In this document: in pieces, positions 22,121 to 33,442 of the stretch
Position numbering within the stretch: the stretch's first letter is position 1
Layout: the number at the start of each line of letters is the position of its first letter
Origin: Alkalihalobacillus sp. YIM B00296
Lineage (GTDB): Bacteria > Bacillota > Bacilli > Bacillales > Fictibacillaceae
Direction: 5' to 3'
DNA length: 46,151 nucleotides
Assembly (NCBI RefSeq): GCF_020179385.1
Contig: NZ_JAIBLJ010000028.1
Span: 1 to 46,151 of the forward strand
Translations under genes and position numbers: made by a program
Notes under the pieces: model-generated
Seen by the model: only the letters and a program-made list of their open reading frames with translations
What the model was told of the DNA's origin: nothing
Databases searched by the model: none

Positions 22121-22807
22121 ATGTTTGAATATAAAGAGTGGAAGCACGTGTTCAAGTTGGATCCCGACAAGGAAATCACCCCTGAAGCGCTTGATCAGAT
22201 TTGTGAATCGGGCACCGATGCTGTAATCGTGGGCGGTAGTGAAGGGGTGACGCTTGAAAATACGATCGACCTTCTATCCCGTATCAGAAAGTATGCCGTA
22301 CCTTGTGTACTTGAGGTCTCTAATATCGATTCGATCACGCCGGGGTTTGATTTTTACTTTGTCCCTAGTGTGCTCAATAGCAAGAACGCCAACTGGATCA
22401 TCGGTCTGCATCATGAAGCGGTCAAGGAATTCGGCGAGCTCATCAATTGGAGGGAGCTCGTGACAGAAGGCTATTGCATTGTGAACGGGGAATCGAAGGC
22501 TGCCAAGGTTTCTGAAGCGGATACGGAACTGAACGCGGAAGATATTCTCGCTTACGCACGGATTGCTGAGCACATGTTCCAGCTGCCGATTTTTTACCTG
22601 GAATACAGCGGATCGTATGGAGATGTCGAAACAGTGAAAGATGTGAGCACGATCCTCGACAAGACCCGTTTTTACTATGGCGGCGGTATCAAAAAGGTAG
22701 AACAGGCTAGGGAAATGGCGCAATTTGCTGATACAATAGTCGTTGGGAACATCATTTATGAAGATTTGGGAGCTGCGCTCAAAACGGTCAAAGTTGTCAA
22801 AGGATGA
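22121..22807 (+). CDS. pcrB: Heptaprenylglyceryl phosphate synthase PcrB
   Basis: PcrB joins heptaprenyl diphosphate to sn-glycerol-1-phosphate in Bacillales, an archaeal-type ether lipid step. The 228-residue barrel shows the N-terminal [22 protein letters not shown], the [10 protein letters not shown] substrate loop, YYGGGIK and [12 protein letters not shown] phosphate-binding motifs. GGAGGACAACCTT precedes ATG 22121. It stands ahead of pcrA as in B. subtilis, separated by 69 bases. Confidence 0.96.
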   Translation: MFEYKEWKHVFKLDPDKEITPEALDQICESGTDAVIVGGSEGVTLENTIDLLSRIRKYAVPCVLEVSNIDSITPGFDFYFVPSVLNSKNANWIIGLHHEAVKEFGELINWRELVTEGYCIVNGESKAAKVSEADTELNAEDILAYARIAEHMFQLPIFYLEYSGSYGDVETVKDVSTILDKTRFYYGGGIKKVEQAREMAQFADTIVVGNIIYEDLGAALKTVKVVKG

Positions 22808-22876
22808 ATTGTGTTTTCAACAGGCTTCGATTAAAATAATAGATAGGAACATATGTTTGTATAGGTGGTGGAAATT

Positions 22877-25096
22877 GTGCAACAGATAGTAGAACGACTG
22901 CTGTCAGGATTGAACCCTGAACAGAGGAAAGCGGTCAAGCATACTGAAGGACCACTCTTGATCATGGCAGGCGCTGGGAGTGGTAAGACCCGGGTTTTGA
23001 CCCATCGAATCGCTTATTTATTGGTTGAGAAGGGTGTTGCTCCATGGAACATCCTGGCGATCACATTCACGAATAAAGCGGCTCGTGAAATGCAATCGAG
23101 GGTTGCGTCGATTACAGGACCAGCTGCGGAAAGCATCTGGATTTCGACGTTCCACTCGATGTGTGTACGGATTTTAAGAAGGGACTCTGATCGGATCGGG
23201 ATCAACCGGAATTTCACGATCCTTGATGCGACAGATCAGTTGTCCGTCATCAAACAGGCCCTCAAAGACCTGAATCTTGATTCGAAAAAGTTCGATGCCA
23301 GAAGCATCCTCGGAACGATCAGTTCAGCGAAAAATGAGCTGAAGACAGCGGCTGATTTCCAAAAGACCGCACAAGGGATTTATGAAGAGGTAGCTGCGGA
23401 TGTTTACGAGGTGTATGAAAAGCAACTTCGTAAAAACCATGCCCTCGACTTCGATGACTTGATCATGTCGACGATCAAGCTTTTCCAACGTGTGCCAGAA
23501 GTTTTAGAGCATTATCAGCGCAAGTTCCAGTACATACACGTGGATGAGTATCAGGATACGAACCGCGCACAATATGTGCTTGTCAATCTGTTGGCCGAAC
23601 GGTACCGGAACCTTTGTGTCGTCGGGGACTCGGATCAATCGATCTATCGCTGGCGCGGAGCGGATATCGTGAACATCCTCTCATTTGAGCAGGACTACGC
23701 GGATACTGAAGTGATTTTATTAGAGCAGAACTACCGCTCGACGAAACGGATCCTCCAGGCGGCGAACGAAGTAATTCAGAACAATACCAGCCGGAAACCG
23801 AAGAACCTCTGGACGGACAATTCGGAGGGGGCGAACCTCCATTATTACCAGGCCGACAGCGAGCATACGGAAAGTTATTTCATCGTCGGAAAGATCAAGG
23901 AAATGTTACAAGAGAAGCGGAAGCCTTCCGATATTGCCATCCTTTACCGGACGAATGCTCAATCGCGTGTGATTGAGGAAGCGCTTGTGAAATCGAACAT
24001 TTCCTACACGATTGTCGGCGGTACGAAGTTCTACGACCGTAAGGAGATCAAGGACATCCTTGCGTATTTGCGCCTGATCGCCAACCCGGATGACGATATC
24101 AGTTTGAGCCGGATCATCAATGTTCCAAGACGTGGAATCGGTGCTTCGACACTCGATAAAATCGTCCAGCATGCGGCAATCCATGACCTTTCCATCATGG
24201 AAGCGCTTGGAGAGGTAGAACTGATGGGCTTGAGTGCCCGTTTCGTGAATGCTTTGACCGAATTCCGGGATCAAGTGTTGAATTGGTCGAAAATGCAGGA
24301 ATATCTATCGGTCACAGAATTGACAGAAGAGGTTTTAGAGAAGACTGGTTATAAGGAAGCTTTGGAAAAAGAGAAATCGATCGAGTCGCAGAGCCGTCTT
24401 GAAAACCTGGAGGAATTCCTTTCGGTCACACAGGAATTCGAAAAGCAGAATGAGGATAAAAGCCTGATCGCTTTCCTGACAGACCTTGCCCTGATCGCCG
24501 ATATTGACAAGATGGACGATGATGAAAAGGACAAGAAGAAGGATGGCGTCGTGCTGATGACGCTTCATTCCGCAAAAGGCCTTGAGTTCCCTGTCGTTTT
24601 CTTGATGGGTCTGGAAGAAGGCATCTTCCCGCACAGTCGTTCCCTGTTCGACGATGATGAGATGGAGGAAGAACGCCGTCTTGCATACGTCGGGATTACG
24701 AGAGCGGAGGAAGAGCTCTTTTTAACGAATGCAAAAATGCGTACATTATATGGGAAAACGACAATGAATGCCCCATCACGTTTTATAAACGAGATTCCAG
24801 ATGAGATCATGGAGTCGTTGAATGAAGAACAGGAAACGTTACCGTGGCAGCAAACGTCTACACAAATGACGGGTGCCGGTACACCGCGCCGGTCACAACG
24901 AACGGTCCCTGTCCGTAAAAGCGGCGCATCGCTTGGTTGGAGTGTCGGTGATAAGGCGAAGCATGGCAAGTGGGGTGTCGGAACGGTTGTCAGCACGAAG
25001 GGTGAAGGCGAATCGCTTGAGCTCGATATCGCATTCCCGCAGCCGACAGGCATCAAGCGTCTATTGGCGAAGTTTGCACCGATTGAAAAAGCTTAG
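22877..25096 (+). CDS. pcrA: ATP-dependent DNA helicase PcrA
   Basis: PcrA is an essential 3'-5' superfamily 1 helicase for repair, plasmid rolling-circle replication and removal of stalled polymerase. The 739-residue protein has Walker [10 protein letters not shown] (residues 31-39), motif II DEYQDTN, motif [24 protein letters not shown], motif [14 protein letters not shown] and motif [13 protein letters not shown], and ends with the RNA-polymerase-binding Tudor-like fold ([15 protein letters not shown]). The start is set at GTG 22877 behind AGGTGG, which gives the usual family length; two in-frame GTG codons at 22865 and 22868 are the alternative. Confidence 0.97.
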   Translation: MQQIVERLLSGLNPEQRKAVKHTEGPLLIMAGAGSGKTRVLTHRIAYLLVEKGVAPWNILAITFTNKAAREMQSRVASITGPAAESIWISTFHSMCVRILRRDSDRIGINRNFTILDATDQLSVIKQALKDLNLDSKKFDARSILGTISSAKNELKTAADFQKTAQGIYEEVAADVYEVYEKQLRKNHALDFDDLIMSTIKLFQRVPEVLEHYQRKFQYIHVDEYQDTNRAQYVLVNLLAERYRNLCVVGDSDQSIYRWRGADIVNILSFEQDYADTEVILLEQNYRSTKRILQAANEVIQNNTSRKPKNLWTDNSEGANLHYYQADSEHTESYFIVGKIKEMLQEKRKPSDIAILYRTNAQSRVIEEALVKSNISYTIVGGTKFYDRKEIKDILAYLRLIANPDDDISLSRIINVPRRGIGASTLDKIVQHAAIHDLSIMEALGEVELMGLSARFVNALTEFRDQVLNWSKMQEYLSVTELTEEVLEKTGYKEALEKEKSIESQSRLENLEEFLSVTQEFEKQNEDKSLIAFLTDLALIADIDKMDDDEKDKKKDGVVLMTLHSAKGLEFPVVFLMGLEEGIFPHSRSLFDDDEMEEERRLAYVGITRAEEELFLTNAKMRTLYGKTTMNAPSRFINEIPDEIMESLNEEQETLPWQQTSTQMTGAGTPRRSQRTVPVRKSGASLGWSVGDKAKHGKWGVGTVVSTKGEGESLELDIAFPQPTGIKRLLAKFAPIEKA

Positions 25097-25114
25097 AACC
25101 TGAACAAGAAATGA

Positions 25115-27130
<2,016 letters not shown>

Positions 27131-27149
27131 GGAGTGTGCAGTTTAGGGG

Positions 27150-28346
27150 ATGTTTAAAAAGCTATTCGTGATACTCAGTGCCTCTCTGATCCTTTTGTCC
27201 GGATGTTTACCCTTCGATAATCTAAAGCGGGATGAAGTGGTAGAAGAAGAAGCGAACAACAATGAGCAGGCGATTCCTCTCCATAACATCAATACCACTG
27301 AAGATCAGTATTTTAAATCGCTGAAGAATTATGAACCGGGGGTCGCACGTGGAGAGATTTCTTACGGCGTCGATAATCGGACAGACGTCGATGAATTGGA
27401 AACCGGTCTGATGAGGATTTCAAAAGAAACGTTTTCGATTGATGATTATTACTTTCAAGATGGCCAGTACTTGACGAAGCAGACGATCAGGAATTGGCTG
27501 AAACGCTCCTCTGAAGAGCCGAATTCAGATGACAGCCAATTCATTCAGAAGGGCTTGAATCCCGGGATTGATGAGAAAGCATATGAGAAAGCCTCTGTTG
27601 ATGATAGAAAGGAAATGTTGAAGAACAACCCGAAGATTCTCTCATACATTTTAGAACAGAACTATTTGCAGGATAGTGGAAAGGATTCTGTTAAACTTAC
27701 GGGCATCTCACTCGCGCTCTCCTTCCACTCGACGTTTTATTTTACAGTACAGGATGACCAGGGCCGCCTGCATCGTGATGAAGTGAAGCTGAACGAATCT
27801 GAAGTAAGGGAGTTCGCTCATAAAACTGGCCAGGAAGTGATCAACCGTCTGCGTCAGCATCCAGAGCTTCAGGATGTACCGATTTCTGTCGGACTGTTTC
27901 TTGAAGAAAAGCATGGGGCAGTCGTTCCCGGCAATTATTTTGCGAAGACGGTTGTAAAAGGCGGAGAGACAAAAGCGAATTGGGAAAACGTCAACGAGAA
28001 GTACTACTTCTTTCCATCCTCAGATGCAGAAGAGGACCATCGCGAGGACTATAACACGTTCATCCAATTTGAAGAAAAAATCAAAGACTACTTCCCGAAC
28101 TATATCGGGGTTGTAGGGAAAGCGTTATATCGAAATGACAGGATCTCGAAACTGACGATTGAAATCCCGATGAAATTCAACGGGAAGTCTGAGGTGATTT
28201 CCTTCACGCAATACGTGAACTATCTCGTGAAGCAATACTACCCGGATGAAGTCGTCGAGGTCAACATCAAATCTTCACTCGACCAGAACGAAAGCCTCAT
28301 CGTGTCCGATCCATCCAAGAAAGACTCGATCGTGCATATCTACTGA
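27150..28346 (+). CDS. camS: CamS-family lipoprotein (YerH)
   Basis: A 398-residue secreted lipoprotein with lipobox LLSGC (lipidated Cys19). In enterococci and staphylococci the signal peptide of CamS relatives is the source of sex-pheromone peptides; in Bacillus the role of the protein is unknown. The body is hydrophilic, with the CamS region from about residue 50 (YFKSLKNYEPGVARG) to the end. It closes the pcrB-pcrA-ligA-camS run. A clear terminator follows. Confidence 0.93.
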   Translation: MFKKLFVILSASLILLSGCLPFDNLKRDEVVEEEANNNEQAIPLHNINTTEDQYFKSLKNYEPGVARGEISYGVDNRTDVDELETGLMRISKETFSIDDYYFQDGQYLTKQTIRNWLKRSSEEPNSDDSQFIQKGLNPGIDEKAYEKASVDDRKEMLKNNPKILSYILEQNYLQDSGKDSVKLTGISLALSFHSTFYFTVQDDQGRLHRDEVKLNESEVREFAHKTGQEVINRLRQHPELQDVPISVGLFLEEKHGAVVPGNYFAKTVVKGGETKANWENVNEKYYFFPSSDAEEDHREDYNTFIQFEEKIKDYFPNYIGVVGKALYRNDRISKLTIEIPMKFNGKSEVISFTQYVNYLVKQYYPDEVVEVNIKSSLDQNESLIVSDPSKKDSIVHIY

Positions 28347-28357
28347 ATGAATCATCA

Positions 28358-28390
28358 ACAGAATGGGCCCCGCTCCATTCTGTTTTTTTA
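28358..28390 (+). terminator. Terminator after camS
   Basis: AACAGAATGG pairs with CCATTCTGTT around GCCCCGCT and is followed by seven T residues. Confidence 0.92.
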
Positions 28391-28401
28391 GTTTTATCCC
28401 T

Positions 28402-28463
28402 GGTGCCAGGTACACTTCCAGAAGCCTTGTGGCAGAAGGGGTTAAAAAGTGTGCCAGGCACCG
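28402..28463. repeat. GGTGCC...GGCACC palindromic element A
   Basis: GGTGCCAGGTACACTT at one end and AAGTGTGCCAGGCACC at the other form long inverted arms around CCTTGTGGCAGAAGGGG. Related elements occur at 33310, 35942, 45533 and 45866. Confidence 0.85.
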
Positions 28464-28522
28464 CTAAACACGAGTAAAAATCAATTGTATTATTATGTAA
28501 AATTCTGACTATTACTGGATGT

Positions 28523-28551
28523 TTGAAAGCATTATTTTCATAGTGTAGAAT
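28523..28551 (+). promoter_or_regulatory. SigA promoter of rocA
   Basis: TTGAAA (28523-28528), a 17-base spacer and TAGAAT (28546-28551). Transcription would start near 28558. No -24/-12 SigL elements were seen, in contrast to the RocR/SigL-driven rocA of B. subtilis. Confidence 0.8.
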
Positions 28552-28565
28552 GTAATTGAAAACTT

Positions 28566-28581
28566 TTGAATACGTTTTCAA
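28566..28581. promoter_or_regulatory. cre-like CcpA site in the rocA leader
   Basis: TTGAATACGTTTTCAA fits the 16-base cre consensus WTGNAANCGNWWNCAW with a single mismatch. It sits just downstream of the predicted start site, so CcpA would block initiation or elongation when good carbon sources are present. TTGAAAAC and GTTTTCAA at 28556-28581 also form an inverted repeat. Confidence 0.65.
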
Positions 28582-28616
28582 TACTACTCTATTGAGATAT
28601 TGGAGGGTTCATTCTT

Positions 28617-30167
28617 ATGGTAGTACCTTACAAACACGAGCCATTCACCGATTTTTCAGTCAAGGAGAATCGTGAAGTTTTTGAACAGGCTTTGAAAAAA
28701 GTCGAGAACGAATTATTAGGTAAAGACTATGACCTGATCATCAATGGAGAGTACGTCTCTACAGATGATAAGATCGTGTCGATCAATCCTGCCAATAAAG
28801 AAGAGGTCATCGGTCGTGTTTCAAAAGCGAACCAAAAGCTCGCTGAAAAGGCGATGCAATCTGCGGATAAAGCTTTTGAAACTTGGCGCAAGGTTGATCC
28901 GGAAGAACGTGCGAACGTCCTATTCCGTGCAGCTGCAGAAATTCGCCGCCGTAAGCATGAATTCTCTGCTTTGTTGGTAAAAGAAGCAGGAAAACCGTGG
29001 AAAGAAGCGGACGCTGATACAGCTGAATCAATTGATTTCCTTGAGTATTACGGCCGTCAAATGCTCGAAATCAAGGATGGTAAACCGATCCAAAGTCGTC
29101 CAATCGAACACAACCAATACAAATACACTTCTTTAGGTGTTGGCGTCACGATTTCGCCATGGAACTTCCCGCTGGCAATCATGGCTGGTACGACAGTTGC
29201 ACCGATCGTCACGGGTAACACGGTGATTTTAAAACCAGCTAGTGCGACACCAGTCGTTGCAGCATGGTTTGCAGATGTCATGCTTAAAGCCGGCACTCCT
29301 GCAGGCGTCTTGAACTACTTGCCTGGGAGCGGTTCTGAAGTTGGAGACTATCTTGTCGATCACCCGAAAACTCGTTTCATCAGTTTCACAGGTTCCCGTG
29401 ACGTTGGTACACGTATCTGGGGACGTGCAGCAAAGATCCAAGATGGCCAAATATGGCTTAAGCGCGTAATCGTTGAAATGGGCGGAAAAGATACAGTCTG
29501 TGTCGACAAAGACACTGATCTTGATCTAGCAGCCCAATCAATCGTTTACTCTGCATTCGGATTTGCTGGACAAAAATGTTCTGCCGGTTCCCGTGCGGTC
29601 GTTCACCAAGATGTTTACGATGAGGTTCTTGACAAAGCTATCAAGCTTACGAAAGAACTTACGACTGGCAGTCCGGTTGATCATAACACTTACATGGGAC
29701 CGGTCATTGATAAAGGTGCTTACGACAAGATCATGAACTATATCGAAATCGGTAAAGAGGAAGGCCGTCTTGTGGCTGGTGGTGAAGGTGATGATTCCAA
29801 AGGATTCTTCATCCAACCGACGATTTTCGCTGATCTTGATCCGAAAGCGCGCATCATGCAGGAGGAAATCTTCGGTCCAGTCGTTGCATTCAGTAAAGCG
29901 CGTGACTTCGACCACATGCTTGAAATTGCTAACAACACGGAATATGGCCTTACTGGTGCTCTTCTTACAAACGATCGCGAAAAGATCAAACGCGCAAAAG
30001 AAGACTTCCTTGTCGGTAACCTTTACTTCAACCGAGGATGTACTGGAGCAATCGTTGGATATCAGCCATTCGGCGGATTTAACATGTCCGGAACAGACTC
30101 CAAAGCTGGAGGACCAGACTATCTCATACAGCACATGCAAGCGAAGACAACATCAGAAGGACTATAA
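28617..30167 (+). CDS. rocA: L-glutamate gamma-semialdehyde dehydrogenase (RocA/PruA)
   Basis: The enzyme oxidises glutamate semialdehyde (1-pyrroline-5-carboxylate) to glutamate with NAD+, the last step of proline and arginine breakdown. The 516-residue protein has the aldehyde dehydrogenase fold: [18 protein letters not shown], the NAD site [10 protein letters not shown], catalytic Glu287 in VEMGGKD and catalytic Cys321 in [15 protein letters not shown] precedes ATG 28617. A promoter and cre-like site stand upstream and a terminator follows, so it is a single-gene unit. The proline importer PutP is encoded 1.5 kb away; proline dehydrogenase is not in the window. Confidence 0.96.
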   Translation: MVVPYKHEPFTDFSVKENREVFEQALKKVENELLGKDYDLIINGEYVSTDDKIVSINPANKEEVIGRVSKANQKLAEKAMQSADKAFETWRKVDPEERANVLFRAAAEIRRRKHEFSALLVKEAGKPWKEADADTAESIDFLEYYGRQMLEIKDGKPIQSRPIEHNQYKYTSLGVGVTISPWNFPLAIMAGTTVAPIVTGNTVILKPASATPVVAAWFADVMLKAGTPAGVLNYLPGSGSEVGDYLVDHPKTRFISFTGSRDVGTRIWGRAAKIQDGQIWLKRVIVEMGGKDTVCVDKDTDLDLAAQSIVYSAFGFAGQKCSAGSRAVVHQDVYDEVLDKAIKLTKELTTGSPVDHNTYMGPVIDKGAYDKIMNYIEIGKEEGRLVAGGEGDDSKGFFIQPTIFADLDPKARIMQEEIFGPVVAFSKARDFDHMLEIANNTEYGLTGALLTNDREKIKRAKEDFLVGNLYFNRGCTGAIVGYQPFGGFNMSGTDSKAGGPDYLIQHMQAKTTSEGL

Positions 30168-30177
30168 ACAACTTTAA

Positions 30178-30214
30178 ACAAACCCCTGTCTGCCACCAAG
30201 CGACGGGGGTTTTA
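30178..30214. terminator. Terminator between rocA and the YitT gene
   Basis: AACCCCTGTC and GACGGGGGTTTT form a stem around TGCCACCAAGC. It can serve both convergent genes. Confidence 0.85.
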
Positions 30215-30283
30215 CTATTCCAGCATAAAAACTGGATTCCTTTGAGGAACTCCAGCTGTATTGGCAGGTATGTTTTTGCCCTA

Positions 30284-31180
30284 TTAGTGGATGTTTCTTT
30301 TTCTGAACCGTCCGCCCTTGACGTCATGTATATCCCCGACTGCCAGGAACGCTGAGGGATCGAGTTCTTCAACGATGCTTTTGAGCTTCGCTTCTTCAAG
30401 ACGAGTAATGACACAGAAGATGACCTTCTTCGCATCGCCAGTATAGGCACCTTCACCGTTCAAATAAGTGACACCTCTCCCTAGTCGGGCATTCAAGGTT
30501 TCTGCGATTTCTTTATGCATATCACTTATGATCCATACAGATTTGGAAGATTCGAATCCTTCGATTGTAATGTCGATCATTTTAAAAGCAATGAAGTAAG
30601 CGATCAACGAATACATCGCCCGTTCCCATCCGAATACAAAGCCTGCACTCCCCAAAATAAAAAGATTGAAAAACATGACGACTTCGCCGACTGAAAAGGG
30701 TGTCGCCTTATTAAAAAGAATCGCCATTATTTCAGTCCCATCCAAAGAGCCTCCGTAACGGATCACCAACCCTACACCGATCCCTAAAATGATCCCACCG
30801 AATACGGATGCCAGTAGAGGGTCATCGGTCAAAACCGGAACAGGGTGCAGCCATAATGTGAAAATGGAAAGGGAGGTGACGCCGAATAAAGTGGTGAGAG
30901 CAAAGGTTTTGCCGATTTGTTTATACCCGATGAAAAAGAAGGGAAGGTTCAATAAGAGAAGCAAGTATCCCAGTTTGATACCGCTCAAGTGTGAAAGGAT
31001 GATAGAGATCCCTACAATCCCTCCATCAATGATCTGGTTAGGGACCAAAAAGATTTCTAACCCGGTTGCGACAAGCAATGCCCCCAGCGGAACGAGAATG
31101 ATGCGTTTTACCAGCTGGGTTTTCGATAATTTTTTATGCTGAGCCTTTATTCGTGGATTTGGTTCAAACAATCCCTCCAA
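30284..31180 (-). CDS. YitT-family membrane protein
   Basis: A 298-residue protein with five or six hydrophobic segments in residues 25-210 (YitT_membrane region, for example IILVPLGALLVATGLEIFLVP and GIILGIGVGLVIRYGGSLDGTE) followed by a soluble C-terminal DUF2179 domain (KSVWIISDMHKEIAETLNARL, EGAYTGDAKKVIFCVITRLE). Function in Bacillaceae is unknown; several paralogues are usual. The extra C-terminal tail KGGRFRKRNIH is ordinary. GGAGG lies ahead of the start at 31180. It faces rocA tail to tail. Confidence 0.93.
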   Translation of the reverse strand: MEGLFEPNPRIKAQHKKLSKTQLVKRIILVPLGALLVATGLEIFLVPNQIIDGGIVGISIILSHLSGIKLGYLLLLLNLPFFFIGYKQIGKTFALTTLFGVTSLSIFTLWLHPVPVLTDDPLLASVFGGIILGIGVGLVIRYGGSLDGTEIMAILFNKATPFSVGEVVMFFNLFILGSAGFVFGWERAMYSLIAYFIAFKMIDITIEGFESSKSVWIISDMHKEIAETLNARLGRGVTYLNGEGAYTGDAKKVIFCVITRLEEAKLKSIVEELDPSAFLAVGDIHDVKGGRFRKRNIH

Positions 31181-31437
31181 ATATCCATCCTCCTTAAACT
31201 AAAATCCTTTAAAGATCACCGACTTTTCTGTTATCTTTATTATACATGACAATAAGTCTATAATATTCCGTTTCTATACCGTTGAGTGGGAAATTATATA
31301 TGGTAATGATGGGAAAAAGGGCACATGCCGTATAAAAACCACCTTGAGTGGTAAAATTATCCTTGAATTAATCTTCATAAGTTTTTATGAATAGATATTA
31401 TTATATACGGTTGTAAAGGCTTACATTTTCGAAATAT

Positions 31438-31453
31438 ATGTATAAACATACAT
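31438..31453. promoter_or_regulatory. Palindrome upstream of the putP promoter
   Basis: ATGTATAAACATACAT is a perfect 6-base inverted repeat with 4-base centre, ending 19 bases before the -35 box of putP. The position suits an activator site, but the binder is unknown. The remaining 31181-31437 shows no gene. Confidence 0.4.
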
Positions 31454-31472
31454 TTGCTTCGATTAATAATAA

Positions 31473-31501
31473 TTGACACAATGTTCTATAAATTATATTA
31501 T
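31473..31501 (+). promoter_or_regulatory. SigA promoter of the putP operon
   Basis: Perfect -35 TTGACA (31473-31478), 17-base spacer and TATTAT (31496-31501). The transcript would carry a leader of about 95 bases before the small gene at 31603. Confidence 0.85.
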
Positions 31502-31602
31502 GTTATGGTCTTTGATAGTTGCAACAAATGCGGGATATTGAGCAGGGTAAGAATGAATTATTTTTGCATAATACTTGCATATAAAATACAGGAGGTGTTC
31601 AA

Positions 31603-31716
31603 GTGGAGGAATTCAGTCTATCAACAGCAACATGGTTTTGGTTACTAGTACCTATGCCTTTATTAGTTATTTTATCGATCATATCGTATTTTGTTGAATC
31701 GAAGGGAGAGAATTGA
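31603..31716 (+). CDS. 37-residue membrane peptide upstream of putP
   Basis: A 37-codon frame starts with GTG at 31603, six bases behind a near-perfect GGAGGTG site, and ends four bases before the putP ATG. The peptide has a short acidic N terminus (MEEFSLSTATW), one strongly hydrophobic segment (about 11-30, WFWLLVPMPLLVILSIISYF) and a polar tail VESKGEN. Tiny single-pass accessory proteins are known beside other sodium symporters; this one looks like such a partner for PutP. It is too short for usual gene finders. Its own GAAGGGAGAG serves as the putP ribosome binding site. Confidence 0.8.
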   Translation: MEEFSLSTATWFWLLVPMPLLVILSIISYFVESKGEN

Positions 31717-31720
31717 TTAG

Positions 31721-33229
31721 ATGGGTATTGATACGCCTACGTTAATAACATTCATCATTTATTTAGTCGTAATGCTTGCGATCGGAGTCATTTCCTATCG
31801 CCTTACAAGTAACTTATCAGATTATGTATTAGGAGGAAGAAGCCTGACTCCAGGAGTAGCAGCGCTTAGTGCGGGTGCTTCGGATATGAGTGGTTGGCTC
31901 TTGCTCGGGCTGCCAGGGGCTGTTTACGCTGGTGGTATGAACGCAGCGTGGATCGGAATCGGTCTATCGATCGGTGCTTATTTGAACTGGCAGTTTGTGG
32001 CAAAACGCCTTCGCCAATATACGGAAGTCTCCAATGATTCGATCACAATTCCTGATTACTTTGAAAATCGTTTCCGTGACAATTCGAAAATTTTACGCGT
32101 GATGTCTGCAATTGTCATTCTATTTTTCTTTACTGTCTATACAGCTTCAGGACTTGTAGGAGGAGCAAAGCTTTTCCAATCCTCATTTAATATGTCTTAC
32201 CCGGCTGCATTATGGATTGGAGCGGCAGTCATTATCTCGTACACATTCCTGGGCGGATTCCTTGCAGTAAGTTGGACTGACTTCATCCAAGGGATCCTGA
32301 TGTTTTTAGCCTTGATTATTGTTCCGATTGTTGCAGTCAATAAGGTTGGTGGCTGGAATGAAACGATCAACCAGGTAGGAGCTGTAGATACAGGCTTTGT
32401 CGATATCATGGCAGGTATGGGTGGTGTTGCAGGGTTCCTCGCAATCATTTCTTCGCTTGCTTGGGGTCTTGGTTACTTTGGACAACCTCATATCCTGACT
32501 CGTTTTATGGCTGTAAAATCTTCACAAGATATTCCGAAGGCTCGTATGATCGGAATGACATGGATGGTCGTTTCTCTATTCGGGGCCATCTTTACAGGTT
32601 TGGCTGGTATCGCTTACTTTGCAGACAACCCGCTTGAAGGTGCAGCGACTGAAACTGTATTCATCCTATTCACGCAAGTCTTATTCGATCCTTGGGTATC
32701 AGGTATCCTATTAGCAGCAATCCTTGCGGCAATCATGAGTACAGTTGATTCTCAATTGCTCGTATCCTCAAGTGCTCTTGCAGAAGACTTTTACAAAGCG
32801 TTACTTAGAAAAAATGCGAGTGAGAAAGAATTGGTTTGGATCGGTCGTTTCGCGGTGATTGGAATTGCTCTTATTGCCGGATTGATCGCTTCCAACCCTG
32901 AATCTCGTGTATTGGAGCTTGTAAGTTATGCATGGGCAGGATTCGGTGCTGCATTCGGGCCTGTCATCATCCTTTCACTCTTCTGGAGACGTATGACTCG
33001 GAACGGTGCGATTGCAGGAATCCTAGTCGGTGCAGTAACAGTTGTACTTTGGAAGGTACTTTCAACTCCACCAGCAGGAGCTGAGCAAACAGAAGCCGTC
33101 ATTCCATTTGCACTGTACGAAATCATTCCAGGGTTTATCCTGGCAACAATTGCAATCATCATTGTAAGTATGATGGGCAAAGGACCAAAACAAGAAGTCA
33201 AAGATGAATTCACAGAAGCTGTTGAATAA
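31721..33229 (+). CDS. putP: Sodium/proline symporter PutP (OpuE type)
   Basis: A 502-residue sodium:solute symporter with about 13 transmembrane helices. The opening ISYRLTSNLSDYVLGGRSLTPG, SAGASDMSGWLLLGLPGA, WTDFIQG and GYFGQPHILTRFMA are characteristic of proline carriers, and AAIMSTVDSQLLVSSSALAEDF is the sodium-site helix region. It imports proline for nutrition or osmoprotection. The gene lies between rocA and gatCAB; in B. subtilis opuE also precedes gatCAB. It forms a two-gene unit with the 37-residue peptide. Confidence 0.95.
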   Translation: MGIDTPTLITFIIYLVVMLAIGVISYRLTSNLSDYVLGGRSLTPGVAALSAGASDMSGWLLLGLPGAVYAGGMNAAWIGIGLSIGAYLNWQFVAKRLRQYTEVSNDSITIPDYFENRFRDNSKILRVMSAIVILFFFTVYTASGLVGGAKLFQSSFNMSYPAALWIGAAVIISYTFLGGFLAVSWTDFIQGILMFLALIIVPIVAVNKVGGWNETINQVGAVDTGFVDIMAGMGGVAGFLAIISSLAWGLGYFGQPHILTRFMAVKSSQDIPKARMIGMTWMVVSLFGAIFTGLAGIAYFADNPLEGAATETVFILFTQVLFDPWVSGILLAAILAAIMSTVDSQLLVSSSALAEDFYKALLRKNASEKELVWIGRFAVIGIALIAGLIASNPESRVLELVSYAWAGFGAAFGPVIILSLFWRRMTRNGAIAGILVGAVTVVLWKVLSTPPAGAEQTEAVIPFALYEIIPGFILATIAIIIVSMMGKGPKQEVKDEFTEAVE

Positions 33230-33242
33230 AAAGAGATAAAAG

Positions 33243-33290
33243 AAAGACTGGCTCAAGAGGCAAACCCTCTCCAAGCCAGTCTTTTTTCTT
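33243..33290 (+). terminator. Terminator after putP
   Basis: AAAGACTGGCT (33243-33253) pairs with AGCCAGTCTTT, followed by a T-rich tract. Confidence 0.9.
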
Positions 33291-33309
33291 TGTCTGAAGC
33301 ATTGTCTCT

Positions 33310-33420
33310 GTACCAGGCACCGATCGGGAAGCCTTGGCGCTGTAGGCTTCTTTTTCGGTGCCTGGCACCATTTTCAATCCCTTGTGCCGCAACGGTTTTG
33401 AAAGTGTACCTGGTACATCC
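33310..33420. repeat. GGTGCC...GGCACC palindromic element B (double)
   Basis: Two elements share the central palindrome GGTGCCTGGCACC (33358-33370). The left one has arms TGTACCAGGCACCGA and TCGGTGCCTGGCACCA around GAAGCCTTGGCGCTGTAGGC; the right one runs to GTGTACCTGGTACA around CCCTTGTGCCGCAACGG. They lie between the convergent ends of putP and the EamA gene. Confidence 0.85.
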
Positions 33421-33442
33421 AAATAGGGGCACCATTCAAAAG

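Noticed and set aside
24565-25056. 163-codon minus-strand frame in pcrA
   Set aside because: Shadow of the well-supported helicase frame; low-complexity serine-rich translation.
31454-31648. 64-codon frame upstream of putP
   Set aside because: It overlaps the putP promoter and the better supported 37-codon gene, and has no binding site.
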